A stretch of DNA of 64,000 nt from Parabacteroides hominis (GTDB lineage Bacteria; Bacteroidota; Bacteroidia; Bacteroidales; Tannerellaceae), in assembly GCF_014287585.1 (NCBI RefSeq), contig NZ_JACOOJ010000008.1, positions 110,901-174,900 of the forward strand, given 5' to 3'. The translations under genes were made by a program, and so were the position numbers. How positions within the stretch are numbered: the stretch's first letter is position 1; every line of letters starts with the position of its first letter. Below are positions 27,329 to 35,646 of this stretch, piece after piece. A model generated the notes under the pieces. It did not search any database. It saw only the letters and a list, made by a program, of their open reading frames with translations, and was not told the DNA's origin.

Positions 27329-27505
27329 ATTTTTAATGACCAAATCCTATCGGGCAGTCCGTACACTGCCCCCACAAGAACTACCGTATTTTAAACCTTC
27401 CTTCTGATTTTGATATTCCACTTTGGAATATCAAGTTGGAGGGGATGAAATCCGGAAAGCTACAAAAATATAGGTCATTCCATGTGCAGGTATCATTAAA
27501 ATAGA

Positions 27506-27513
27506 TACTTTTG
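27506..27513 (+). promoter_or_regulatory. -7 box of the isomerase-kinase operon
   Basis: TACTTTTG, 46 bases before the ATG at 27559. The neighbouring TACTTTG at 27514-27520 is a second candidate. Confidence 0.55.
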
Positions 27514-27558
27514 TACTTTGTTAAGTTCATAACACTATATAGAATCATTTTAAAAGCT

Positions 27559-28176
27559 ATGATAAACGAAGCAATCTCGTCTATTCTGCAACAAGAAGCT
27601 GAAGCAGTACGCAATATTCCGATAACCAGCGGCTATGAAGAGGCTGTGACGCTCATTGTGAAACATGTGCACGAACTCGGTGGAAACCTGATCACCAGCG
27701 GTATGGGCAAAGCCGGGCAGATCGCCATGAACATCGCGACCACCTTCTGTTCGACCGGCACGCCCGCCTACTTCCTGCATCCCAGCGAAGCGCAGCATGG
27801 CGACCTCGGCATTGTCCGCAAAAACGATATCATGTTGCTCATCTCCAATTCAGGCAAGACACGCGAACTGCTCGAACTGGTGGAGTTGACGCGCGGCCTC
27901 GTGCCGGAGATGCAGTTTATCGTTATCACCGGCAACCCCGACAGCCCGTTAGCAGCCGAAGCGACGATCTGCCTGCCGACCGGTGCGCCGAAAGAAGTCT
28001 GCCCCTTAGGCCTCACCCCTACCACCTCGACCACGGTCATGACGGTGATAGGCGACCTGTTGGTAGTCGGGACCATGAAACGCATCAACTTCAGTTACCC
28101 CGACTATGCCAAACGGCATCACGGCGGTTACTTAGGTTCGAAAAGCCGCGAACAGTGTAAAACCGGAAACAAATAA
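27559..28176 (+). CDS. SIS-domain sugar-phosphate isomerase (KpsF/GutQ type, CBS-less)
   Basis: 205 residues from the ATG at 27559; a longer start at 27511 would sit on the -7 box. The SIS fold is clear: GGNLITSGMGKAGQIAMNIA, FLHPSEAQHGDLGIV, LLISNSGKTRELLEL and EVCPLGLTPTTSTTVM, the latter with the family CPLxLAPTTST motif. KpsF/GutQ/KdsD enzymes interconvert ribulose 5-phosphate and arabinose 5-phosphate, the first step to Kdo of lipopolysaccharide. The paired CBS domains of E. coli KdsD are absent, as is usual in Bacteroidales. The PfkB kinase gene starts 5 bases after the stop, so the two form an operon. Confidence 0.9.
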   Translation: MINEAISSILQQEAEAVRNIPITSGYEEAVTLIVKHVHELGGNLITSGMGKAGQIAMNIATTFCSTGTPAYFLHPSEAQHGDLGIVRKNDIMLLISNSGKTRELLELVELTRGLVPEMQFIVITGNPDSPLAAEATICLPTGAPKEVCPLGLTPTTSTTVMTVIGDLLVVGTMKRINFSYPDYAKRHHGGYLGSKSREQCKTGNK

Positions 28177-28181
28177 ACAAC

Positions 28182-29111
28182 ATGAGGAAGGTAATCGGCA
28201 TCGGAGAAACCATTCTCGACATCATCTTCAGGAACAACCGGCCCCATACGGCAGTGCCCGGCGGATCGACCTTCAACGGCCTCGTCTCGTTAGGGCGCCT
28301 CGGAGTGCCCGTCTCCTTCATCAGCGAGGTAGGCAACGACCGCGTCGGCGACATCATCCGCGACTTCATGGCGGAAAACAACCTTTCCACCCGCTACGTC
28401 GACCGCTTCCCGGACGGCAAAAGCCCGATCTCGCTCGCGTTCCTGGACGACGACAGCAATGCCAACTACACCTTCTACAAGGATTATCCGAAGCAACGCC
28501 TCGACGTGCCCCTGCCGGAGATCAACGAAGACGACATCTTCATCTACGGCTCCTACTATTCGCTGAACCCCGCGCTCAGGGAGCGGATGGTGGAGTTCCT
28601 CGACTATGCACGCCAGCGCAAGGCGATCCTCTATTACGATCCGAATTTCCGCAAGGCGCACGCCCAAGAAGCGATACGCCTCACCCCGACGTTGCTCGAA
28701 AACTTCGAATATGCCGATATCATACGCGGCTCGGACGAAGACTTCCTCAACATCTTCGGGGAGGCCGACAGTGAAAAGGTCTACACCGGCCATATCCGTT
28801 TCTACTGCGACCGCTTCATCACCACCCACGGCTCCGGAGGCGTGAACCTCTACCACGGCGACCGGCGACGCCATTTCGACTCGCCCGCCATCCGACCGGT
28901 CAGCACGATCGGGGCCGGCGACAATTTCAATGCAGGCGTCCTCTACGGTCTGTTAAAATATAATGTACGCCACCGCGACCTCGCCACCCTCCCCGAGGAG
29001 ACGTGGGCGAACATCATCCGGTGCGGGATCGATCTGGCCACCGAGGTTTGCCGCAGCTACGACAATTACATTTCTAAAGAATTTGCGACCTCCTACCTCT
29101 CTCAGTCTTAA
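28182..29111 (+). CDS. PfkB family carbohydrate kinase
   Basis: 309 residues with ribokinase-fold signatures: GETILDIIFRNN at the start, PGGSTFNGLVSLGRLGVPV (sugar-binding Gly-Gly), and near the end STIGAGDNFNAGVLYGL with the catalytic Asp near residue 246. PfkB kinases phosphorylate sugars or nucleosides with ATP. The substrate cannot be read from sequence. Tight linkage to the arabinose-5-phosphate isomerase-type gene suggests a sugar used in the same envelope or sugar-phosphate pathway, which is an inference. An AT-rich gap and a promoter separate it from the phosphatase gene. Confidence 0.9.
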   Translation: MRKVIGIGETILDIIFRNNRPHTAVPGGSTFNGLVSLGRLGVPVSFISEVGNDRVGDIIRDFMAENNLSTRYVDRFPDGKSPISLAFLDDDSNANYTFYKDYPKQRLDVPLPEINEDDIFIYGSYYSLNPALRERMVEFLDYARQRKAILYYDPNFRKAHAQEAIRLTPTLLENFEYADIIRGSDEDFLNIFGEADSEKVYTGHIRFYCDRFITTHGSGGVNLYHGDRRRHFDSPAIRPVSTIGAGDNFNAGVLYGLLKYNVRHRDLATLPEETWANIIRCGIDLATEVCRSYDNYISKEFATSYLSQS

Positions 29112-29160
29112 ATATCATTAACCAGGGAGATAAAGGGGTATAAAGACACATGTTTTTCAC

Positions 29161-29168
29161 TATCTTTG
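29161..29168 (+). promoter_or_regulatory. -7 box of the phosphatase gene
   Basis: TATCTTTG, 22 bases before the ATG at 29190. It rules out the upstream ATG at 29166 and makes that at 29175 nearly leaderless. Confidence 0.6.
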
Positions 29169-29189
29169 TTTTGCATGAGTAGTAGAAGT

Positions 29190-30254
29190 ATGATATTGAA
29201 ACGGATTCTTTTTTTGTTCACCAGTGTGACCTTATTAACAGGGTGCAGCTCCGGCAGAGCACCTGAAATTCGCGCCATCTGCCTGCGCGACGACATCGGC
29301 AACTATATTATCAAGTGGGAAACGGACCCCCATACCGACGGGATGATGAAACTTTATGTTTCCGACACCCCCAACTCCTTCGACATGTCGCAACCGTGCA
29401 GCTATGCCGACATCAACGACGGGCGGGTGACCTACATCACGAACGACAACATCACACACAAATACTTTCTCCTGTCGTTCAACGACAAATATTTCCGTAC
29501 CGTCGGCGCCCGCTCGGTACAGATGGACAGCATCCAGAACCTGCGCGACATAGGAGGCTATTTCAGCGAACACGGGAACCGCATGACCGGCTGGGGCAAG
29601 ATATTCCGTTCGGGCGAGCTCAAGTCGCTCAGCCGCAACGACACCATCCGGCTGGACAACCTGAAGATCAAAACAGTCATCGACCTGCGGGGAGAAGACG
29701 AGGTAGCCCTCGCCCCGGAAAAATATACAGGAGCAAACATCATCTCCATCCCGATCCCGGTAAAAGGCAAAGACCAGATCGCCCGGCGCCTGGAAGAAGG
29801 GCGCATACGCAAAGGTGACGGGCTCGTGTACATGCAGGATACATACATCAGCTACGTGACAGACGACAGCGAACAGTTCGGCAAGGCCCTGAAAGTCTTC
29901 CTCGACAAGGACAACTACCCGATCCTCGTGAACTGCTCGATGGGGAAAGACCGCGCCGGCTTCCTGACGGCCATGCTGCTGACGGCCCTCGACGTGCCGC
30001 AAGAAACGATCATGAAGGACTATATGGCTTCCAACAACCACATAGACCTGCGCCACCTTGCCTATATGGCACGCAATCTCAATACGGATGCCCAGGAAAC
30101 CATCACCGTACTGCTCGGTGCAAACGAGACATGGCTGGACCTGGCCTTCCATAAAATAAAGAAAGAATACGGTTCGACCGACAAATATCTGTCGAAAGGG
30201 CTGCATCTTACGGAAAAAGAGCGCGATACATTAAAAGATATCATACTAAACTAA
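29190..30254 (+). CDS. Lipoprotein tyrosine/serine phosphatase
   Basis: 354 residues from the ATG at 29190. Signal LFLFTSVTLLTGCSSG makes it a lipoprotein. The N-terminal 90 residues look like a fibronectin-like domain (IKWETDPHTDGMMKLYVSD). The rest is a Y_phosphatase3-type tyrosine phosphatase: LRDIGGYFSEHG..GKIFRSGELKSLS, VIDLRGEDEVALAPE, and the C-x5-R loop NCSMGKDRAGF (Cys near residue 249). It should remove phosphate from Tyr/Ser or phosphoinositide-like substrates in the periplasm or at the surface. It has its own promoter (29161-29168) and ends before the helicase promoter at 30276. Confidence 0.88.
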   Translation: MILKRILFLFTSVTLLTGCSSGRAPEIRAICLRDDIGNYIIKWETDPHTDGMMKLYVSDTPNSFDMSQPCSYADINDGRVTYITNDNITHKYFLLSFNDKYFRTVGARSVQMDSIQNLRDIGGYFSEHGNRMTGWGKIFRSGELKSLSRNDTIRLDNLKIKTVIDLRGEDEVALAPEKYTGANIISIPIPVKGKDQIARRLEEGRIRKGDGLVYMQDTYISYVTDDSEQFGKALKVFLDKDNYPILVNCSMGKDRAGFLTAMLLTALDVPQETIMKDYMASNNHIDLRHLAYMARNLNTDAQETITVLLGANETWLDLAFHKIKKEYGSTDKYLSKGLHLTEKERDTLKDIILN

Positions 30255-30275
30255 CCGGTATCCGAATTATTTGCG

Positions 30276-30283
30276 TACCTTTG
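30276..30283 (+). promoter_or_regulatory. -7 box of the DEAD-box helicase gene
   Basis: TACCTTTG, 40 bases before the TTG start at 30323. Confidence 0.6.
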
Positions 30284-30322
30284 TCCCCACTCTGAATTTA
30301 TTATATATACATATATCACATT

Positions 30323-32152
30323 TTGAAAACATTTGAAGAATTAGGAGTTGCCGCACCAATACTGAAGGCAATCCAAGAAATGGGCTACGAATCGCCCATG
30401 CCGGTACAGGAGGAAGTGATTCCTTTCCTACTGGGAGACGACAACGACGTAATTGCATTAGCACAGACAGGTACAGGAAAAACAGCCGCCTTCGGCCTCC
30501 CGATCCTGCAAAAAATTGATGTGACTACATACCAACCCCAAGCACTCGTACTTTGTCCCACCCGCGAGCTATGTCTACAGATCGCCGACGACCTGAACGA
30601 CTACTCCAAGTATATCGACAACCTGAAGGTCCTCCCGGTCTACGGAGGTTCCAGCATCGAGAGCCAGATCAAGACGCTGAAACGCGGGGTGCACGTGGTC
30701 GTGGCCACTCCGGGACGCCTCCTGGACCTGATGAACCGCAAGACGGTAGACCTCAGCCTGGTGAAGAACGTCATCATGGACGAAGCGGACGAGATGCTCA
30801 ACATGGGCTTCACCGACAGCATCAACGCGATCCTCGCCGAAGTGCCGGAAAACCGCAACATGCTGCTCTTCTCGGCCACCATGCCGAAAGAGATCGCCAA
30901 TATCACGAAGAAGTACATGAAGAACCCGAAGGAGATCGTGATCGGCAACAAGAACGAAGGCAACAAGAACATCCGCGACATCTATTATATGGTACAGGCA
31001 CGCGACAAGTACCTGGCCCTGAAACGCATCGCCGACTTCTACCCGAACATCTACGGCATCGTCTTCTGCCGCACCCGCAAGGAGACGCAGGAGATCGCCG
31101 ACAAACTGATACAGGACGGCTACAACGCCGACTCGCTGCACGGCGAACTGAGCCAGGCGCAGCGCGACTACGTGATGCAGAAGTTCCGCGTCAAGAACAT
31201 ACAGCTCTTGGTCGCCACCGACGTGGCTGCCCGCGGCCTGGACGTGGACGACCTGACACACGTGATCAACTACGGCCTGCCCGACGAAGTGGAATCCTAC
31301 ACGCACCGACGTGGACGTACGGGCCGTGCCGGAAAGACGGGTATCTCCATCTCGATCTGCCACGTGAAGGAAAAGGGCAAGATACGCGAGATCGAACGGA
31401 TCATCAACAAGAAATTCGAGAAAGGCGAAATGCCTACCGGACATGCGATCTGCGAAAAGCAGCTTTTCAACCTCGTAGACCAGATCGAAAAGGTGAAGGT
31501 GGACGAGGAAGAAATCGCTTCCCTGATGCCCCAAATCTACCGCAAGTTGGAGTGGCTGGACAAGGAAGACATCATCAAACGGGTCGTTTCGCTCGAATTC
31601 AACCGTATGATCGACTACTACAAGGATGCCGACGAGATCCAGCAAGTGGACGAACGTTCCTCCCGCGGCGAACGGGGCGAACGCCGTGCGTATGCGTCCG
31701 AAGAGGGCTATTCCCGCTTCTTCCTCAACTTCGGCAAAGCCGACGGCCTCTATCCGAACCAACTGATCGAACTGGTCAACAAATGTGTGCCGGGCAAGGT
31801 GCGCATCGGCAAGATCGACCTGCGCGACAACTTCTCTTTCTTCGAAGTGGAAGAGGGTGAAGCCCAGCGTGTGATGGACAGCATGAACGGGTTCGAAGTG
31901 GACGGACGACGCATCTCCGTCGAACCTGCACAGGGCAAGAAGGGCGAAGGTGACGGCAAAGGACGTGGCGGCAAACGAAGCTATGGCCGGAACGAAGGCG
32001 GCTACAAGGGCAAACGAGACGGAGGCAAAGAGGGCGGACGCCGGGGTGGCGACCGTTCGGACCGCACCTACCGCAAAGACGAACGCGACAACGACCGCCC
32101 GTGGAAACGGACAGCCGCCGCACGCGACGCACGCAAGAAAAGACGTTTCTGA
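30323..32152 (+). CDS. DEAD-box ATP-dependent RNA helicase (DeaD/CsdA type)
   Basis: 609 residues with a TTG start; no ATG precedes the conserved region. All DEAD-box motifs are seen: Q motif near residue 28, AQTGTGKT (48-55), PTREL, MDEADEML (DEAD near 152), SAT, ARGLDV and HRRGRTGRAG. A DbpA/CsdA RNA-binding domain follows (FFLNFGKADGLYPNQLIELV.., about 465-540), and the tail is a long Gly/Arg/Lys-rich region (from about 545) with many GGR/GKR steps. It unwinds structured RNA in ribosome assembly and cold adaptation. The basic tail probably increases RNA binding. Confidence 0.95.
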   Translation: MKTFEELGVAAPILKAIQEMGYESPMPVQEEVIPFLLGDDNDVIALAQTGTGKTAAFGLPILQKIDVTTYQPQALVLCPTRELCLQIADDLNDYSKYIDNLKVLPVYGGSSIESQIKTLKRGVHVVVATPGRLLDLMNRKTVDLSLVKNVIMDEADEMLNMGFTDSINAILAEVPENRNMLLFSATMPKEIANITKKYMKNPKEIVIGNKNEGNKNIRDIYYMVQARDKYLALKRIADFYPNIYGIVFCRTRKETQEIADKLIQDGYNADSLHGELSQAQRDYVMQKFRVKNIQLLVATDVAARGLDVDDLTHVINYGLPDEVESYTHRRGRTGRAGKTGISISICHVKEKGKIREIERIINKKFEKGEMPTGHAICEKQLFNLVDQIEKVKVDEEEIASLMPQIYRKLEWLDKEDIIKRVVSLEFNRMIDYYKDADEIQQVDERSSRGERGERRAYASEEGYSRFFLNFGKADGLYPNQLIELVNKCVPGKVRIGKIDLRDNFSFFEVEEGEAQRVMDSMNGFEVDGRRISVEPAQGKKGEGDGKGRGGKRSYGRNEGGYKGKRDGGKEGGRRGGDRSDRTYRKDERDNDRPWKRTAAARDARKKRRF

Positions 32153-32164
32153 TCCCTCCCCACG

Positions 32165-32524
32165 CTAACAAAAGCAGGAGACAGCAGCATACATCAGCAA
32201 CCCCCAGCCGGCAACGACGGGGAGTTGCTGTTTTTGTTTCCGCCTCTCCCCATATCCCCGTACCCCGAGAGTGTCAACAGGGCTCCCAAACACCCCAACA
32301 CGACCTCCGAACGGCCCTCCCACAAGGCCAGCAGCCCCAATACCATCAGGTACAAGCGAAGGCAATGCGGGTTGCACAATCGCCGGAAACATTTCCCGGC
32401 CGCCAGGCGCAGGCGGAACCGGCTCGCTCTCCTCTTCCTTTCCATCCGGACGCTTCTTTTTAAAGTTCAACAAAAAGCCTAACAAGGCTCTGATAAATGC
32501 AAGGATTTGTCTTAATTTATTCAT
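32165..32524 (-). pseudogene. Small membrane protein gene with probable frameshift
   Basis: The frame from 32524 starts well (MNKLRQILAFIRALLGFLL, one hydrophobic stretch, then a charged and Pro-rich linker), but after about residue 55 it turns into Gly-rich text typical of an out-of-frame read. The alternative minus-strand frame over about 32194-32370 reads LYLMVLGLLALWEG and VVLGCLGALLTLSGYG, two convincing hydrophobic segments with a polar tail ending PSLPAGGC. Joining them needs one extra or two missing bases. It may be an intact two-part gene, a sequencing error or a decayed gene. It lies downstream of the GH73 gene, where small membrane proteins are common in related cassettes. Confidence 0.45.
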
Positions 32525-32559
32525 GACTGATGATTTGATGATTCATTATTTCTTTCATT

Positions 32560-33095
32560 CCGGGGGATGAATCCCCCGGCAAGGGAGAGAAGACAATCAC
32601 TTCTTCTTTTTCCCTTTCATTGCCTTTTCTTTTGCCGGGGGATGAATCCCCTGGCAAAGGAGAGAGACAATCACATCTTCTTTTTCCCTTTCATTGCCTT
32701 TTCTTTTGCCGGGGGATGAATCCCCTGGCAAGGGAGAGAGACAATCACATCTTCTTTTTCCTTTCATTGCTTTTTCTTTTGCCGGGGGATTAATCCCCTG
32801 GCAAAGGAGAGAGACAATCACATCTTCTTTTTCCCTTTCATTGCTTTTTCTTTTGCCGGGGGATGAATCCCCTGGCAAGGGAGAGAGACAATCACATCTT
32901 CTTTTCCCTTTCATTGCTTTTTCTTTTGCCGGGGGATGAATCCCCTGGCAAGGGAGAGAGACAATCACATCTTCTTTTTCCCTTTCATTGCTTTTTCTTT
33001 TGCCGGGGGATTCATCCCCTGGCAAGGGAGAGAGACAATCACATCTTCTTTTTCCTTTCATTGCTTTTCTTTTGCCGGGGGATTCATCCCCTGGC
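32560..33095 (+). repeat. Tandem array of eight palindromic REP-type repeats, 72-74 bp period
   Basis: Palindromes with arms GCCGGGGGAT and ATCCCCTGGC start at 32560, 32634, 32708, 32781, 32855, 32928, 33002 and 33074. The spacer between them (AAGGGAGAGAGACAATCACA and so on) is nearly identical from unit to unit. The 180-residue open frame on the minus strand here is only a by-product of the repeat. Confidence 0.95.
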
Positions 33096-33119
33096 AAGGG
33101 AGAGGCATCATTTATATCT

Positions 33120-33599
33120 TCATGCCGCCATCCCCTCACCCCAATCCATCATCCTGCCGATTTCCTCTTCAAGAGCGACGATGCTGTGGCGGTAGCGTTC
33201 GCGGTTATCTCCGTTCTGTTCGCTTATGTAGGGGCTGTAGGCGATTTCCTTCGCGTAGGCTTCGGGGATGCGGCTGAAGCTCCAGGCACGATGGTAGCCG
33301 GTATGGATCAGGCGGGCGAAATCGAAGAAAGACATCCGGGGCGACGTGTAATGCCGGAAATAATGCACCACCCCGTTCGCCGCCTCCAGCTCCGCCCGTT
33401 CGCCATGCCACCAGGCATTGGCCGCCCCGTAGCCCATCATGCCGAAATAGTTGTTATGCTCCGTCGCCAGGCAGGAGGTCCCCCAGCCGCTTTCGAGTGC
33501 TCCCTGGGCCAGGATGACACGCGGGTTCATATCGAACGCATGCCCCGCCTCTTCTGCGGCAGCCCGGCATCTACGGAGGTAAAATATCTTCTTATCCAT
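33120..33599 (-). CDS. Glucosaminidase-domain (GH73-like) peptidoglycan hydrolase
   Basis: 159 residues, essentially one GH73-type domain. LAQGALESGWGTS carries the catalytic Glu (residue 36), followed by NYFGMMGYG and, near the end, YAKEIAYSPYISEQNGDN. Such enzymes cut the glycan backbone of peptidoglycan between N-acetylglucosamine and N-acetylmuramic acid. There is no signal peptide, so release would need lysis, a phage-like holin or another route. In related Bacteroidales a lysozyme- or amidase-type gene sits with HU-like, DUF4248 and DUF3987/VirE-N genes, and this window has the same set. Its downstream side opens directly into the REP array. Confidence 0.8.
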   Translation of the reverse strand: MDKKIFYLRRCRAAAEEAGHAFDMNPRVILAQGALESGWGTSCLATEHNNYFGMMGYGAANAWWHGERAELEAANGVVHYFRHYTSPRMSFFDFARLIHTGYHRAWSFSRIPEAYAKEIAYSPYISEQNGDNRERYRHSIVALEEEIGRMMDWGEGMAA

Positions 33600-33740
33600 C
33601 TTTCCTAATCTTTTTTATTTTCAATCATTTTCCTTTTTATAAGAGAGAATTTATTATGGCATTTGCTTGTTCAACAGGCAAATATTTATTATCTTAGCGG
33701 TTATAAACCAAGCGGTTCGCCGCATCAAGAAACACACAAT

Positions 33741-33971
33741 ATGATCATGGAAAATTCCTTCAATCAGAACCGTGTCTACGGCTGGGGCGAACTCGCCCAA
33801 CTCTACTTCCCGAACATCTCCCAGAAGAGCGCCACCGGCCAACTGCTGAAATGGATCCGCGTCAGCGACAAACTGATGCACGACCTCAAAGCGGCCGGCT
33901 GGCACCCCGGACTAAAATACCTCACACCCCGCCAACGGGACTATATCGTGGGGCATCTCGGAGAACCCTAA
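33741..33971 (+). CDS. DUF4248-type small protein
   Basis: 76 residues from the ATG at 33741 (MIMENSFNQNRVYGWGEL..; 33747 is an equally good start). The sequence reads YGWGELAQLYFPNISQKSATGQLLKWI, then LKAAGWHPGLKYLTPRQRDYIVGHLGEP. This fits the DUF4248 family of Bacteroidales as I remember it, usually beside HU-like and DUF3987 genes; a helix-turn-helix-like role is possible but unproven. The open frame reaches upstream to 33663, but that part overlaps the promoter-like TATCTTAG near 33692. It converges with the HU-like gene, with a 4-base overlap of their ends. Confidence 0.7.
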   Translation: MIMENSFNQNRVYGWGELAQLYFPNISQKSATGQLLKWIRVSDKLMHDLKAAGWHPGLKYLTPRQRDYIVGHLGEP

Positions 33972-34414
33972 AGCTCTCCCGGTCTCTCTTCCTCGCCCCC
34001 GCCCGAAGGAGCGGACGGGCTTTCGGGAGTGATCTTTTCGAAGGTGTAGTTGGAAATCGCGTCGCGCAACTGCTTGCCCGGACGAAACAGGATGCGTTTG
34101 CTTTTGATCAGGGCACTGTTGAACTCCTTCTCGGTCAGCGTTCCGGTACTGCCGAACTGCAACTGGAAATTCCCCAACTCGCCGACCTGCACGACCTCCC
34201 CTTTGCCGAGGCTGCGGCGCATGACACGGACCAACTCGTCCAGGATCAGCTTCACATCCCCCGACGAGGCCGTGGAACCTTCGGCAATCAGGTCGCATAA
34301 CTCCTGGATATCGACCGTCCCCGCCGCTTTCGCATTGGCATAATATAACTTGGCATCCGCCTCCGCCCCCTTGCGCATATCCTTGCGCAACACTAACTTG
34401 TACTTTGCTGGCAT
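33968..34414 (-). CDS. HU-like DNA-binding protein (HU-HIG type)
   Basis: 148 residues. The start (MPAKYKLVLRKDMRKGAEADAKLYYANAK) is typical of the Bacteroidales HU-HIG subgroup. The core follows: VDIQELCDLIAEGSTASSGDVKLILDELV, a helix with MRRSLGKGEVVQVGELGNFQLQFGS, and a strand with FNSALIKSKRILFRPGKQLRDA. A flexible acidic/Pro tail ends the protein (PESPSAPSGGGEEERPG). It should bind and bend DNA. A clear promoter, TATCTTTG on the minus strand (34462-34469), lies upstream. It belongs to the GH73/DUF4248/DUF3987 cassette. Confidence 0.9.
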   Translation of the reverse strand: MPAKYKLVLRKDMRKGAEADAKLYYANAKAAGTVDIQELCDLIAEGSTASSGDVKLILDELVRVMRRSLGKGEVVQVGELGNFQLQFGSTGTLTEKEFNSALIKSKRILFRPGKQLRDAISNYTFEKITPESPSAPSGGGEEERPGEL

Positions 34415-34461
34415 ACGTTTCTTTGTTTTTTAAATTAAACCTCTAACTCTTAATCACATAA

Positions 34462-34469
34462 CAAAGATA
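34462..34469 (-). promoter_or_regulatory. -7 box of the HU-like gene
   Basis: TATCTTTG read leftward, 48 bases before the start codon. Confidence 0.6.
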
Positions 34470-34556
34470 CGACACACCTGCTCCGCTGCGGGGAACAACT
34501 GGTCAGGAGAGGGAGGGAAGAGGAAAGATGAGGAAAAAGAAGGAGGAAATCTCTTT

Positions 34557-34580
34557 TGCCGGGAGGATTCATCCCCCGGC
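34557..34580 (+). repeat. REP-type palindrome downstream of the Y1 transposase gene
   Basis: TTTTGCCGGGAGGATTC-type arm paired with ATCCCCCGGC, followed by AAGGGA, as in the arrays. It lies 24 bases past the transposase stop codon, so the transposase gene has a repeat on each side. Confidence 0.9.
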
Positions 34581-34604
34581 AAGGGAAGAGAAATCTATAT
34601 TCCT

Positions 34605-35027
34605 TCATATAATTCTGTCTATATGCTCCTTGAATAGGGTATATTCCTCATCAAAGCTGCATTTTCCATGATGCTCTTCCTGCTTTTGGATATACCGCCG
34701 GACCACTTTCAAGCGATCCGGACTCACGGAAACGGCAAAAAAGCCATCCTGCCATTGTAGTTCCCCGTAGTGCATCGAAGAAAACCAATGGGACGACTCG
34801 CCCTTTATCAGATTCATCACCCCGTCAATGGTTTGGCCTGTTTTCAAGAAAAACAAATAATGCACATGGTCTGTAAAGCCTCCAATATGATCGACAAAAA
34901 TGCCCTTCGAAATCGAGTAACTGCGCATATGTGAATACAACTCATTCCGATAACGCTTGTTCTTCAGAAAAGGAACCCTGTTTTTGGTACTCCACACACA
35001 GTGGATGGCAAGTGATAGATAGGACAT
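34605..35027 (-). CDS. Y1 (IS200-like) transposase, probable REP-associated tyrosine transposase (RAYT)
   Basis: 140 residues, the size of single-domain Y1 transposases. The HUH metal site is in GFTDHVHYLFFL (His54 and His56), and the catalytic Tyr is likely Tyr112 in RRYIQKQEEHH, the conserved helix of the family. ELQWQDGFFAVSVSP is the usual WQ-GF-A-S segment. Such enzymes nick and rejoin single-stranded DNA at hairpins. Here the gene is single, with no IS ends of its own, and is bracketed by palindromic REPs at 34557 and 35110. That arrangement is what defines a RAYT. It has its own promoter (TATATTTG, 35052-35059, minus). Confidence 0.85.
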   Translation of the reverse strand: MSYLSLAIHCVWSTKNRVPFLKNKRYRNELYSHMRSYSISKGIFVDHIGGFTDHVHYLFFLKTGQTIDGVMNLIKGESSHWFSSMHYGELQWQDGFFAVSVSPDRLKVVRRYIQKQEEHHGKCSFDEEYTLFKEHIDRII

Positions 35028-35051
35028 AGCTAAGTGTTTTAATATTTAAGG

Positions 35052-35059
35052 CAAATATA
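35052..35059 (-). promoter_or_regulatory. -7 box of the Y1 transposase gene
   Basis: TATATTTG read leftward, 25 bases before the start codon. Confidence 0.55.
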
Positions 35060-35109
35060 ATGAAATTTCTCAAGGAGAAAGAAATTTCATTATATAATCT
35101 CTATAATCT

Positions 35110-35493
35110 CCGGGGGATGAATCCCCCGGCAAGGGAGGGGATTCAATCATATATTTTTTCCCTTTGATATTTTTTTCTTTTGCCGGGGGATTAATCCCTC
35201 GGCAAGGGAAGGGAGCCAATCATATATTTTTCCCTTTTGATATTTTTTTCTTTTGCCGGGGGATTAATCCCCCGGCAAGGGAGAGAGAGCCAATCATATA
35301 TTTTTCCCCTTGATATTTTTTTCTTTTGCCGGGGGATTAATCCCCCGGCAAGGGAAGGGAGCCAATCATATATTTTCCCCTTGATATTTTTTTCTTTTAC
35401 CGGGGGATTAATCCCCCGGCAAGGGAGAGAGAGCCAATCATATATTTTCCCCTTTGATATTTTTTTCTTTTGCCGGGGGATTAATCCCCCGGC
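35110..35493 (+). repeat. Tandem array of six palindromic REP-type repeats, 71-73 bp period
   Basis: Palindromes start at 35110, 35182, 35255, 35328, 35399 and 35472, with TTAA more often than TGAA at the centre. The spacer text (GGGAGCCAATCATATA..) resembles, but differs consistently from, that of the 32.6-33.1 kb array. A half-copy at about 35655-35666 supplies the final codons of the DUF3987 gene. Confidence 0.95.
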
Positions 35494-35646
35494 AAGGGAA
35501 GGGAGGTTTTCTCTTCCTTTTCCTCCATTCCTTTCTGCCCTATAGAGAGAGAAATCCTTCCCTACAGGGTACAGGCAAGTACCCTATAGGGAAGGGAGGG
35601 AAAGGGGGAAATGGACAGATATGGACAAAATGGACACCCGATATAT

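Noticed and set aside
32597..33139. 180-residue open frame on the minus strand with repeated PLPGDESPGKRK-type wording
   Set aside because: It is a by-product of the REP array; the unit is not a multiple of three throughout, so wording changes frame from unit to unit.
32560..35493. CRISPR-like arrays
   Set aside because: The parts between palindromes are copies of each other, not unique spacers, and there are no cas genes.
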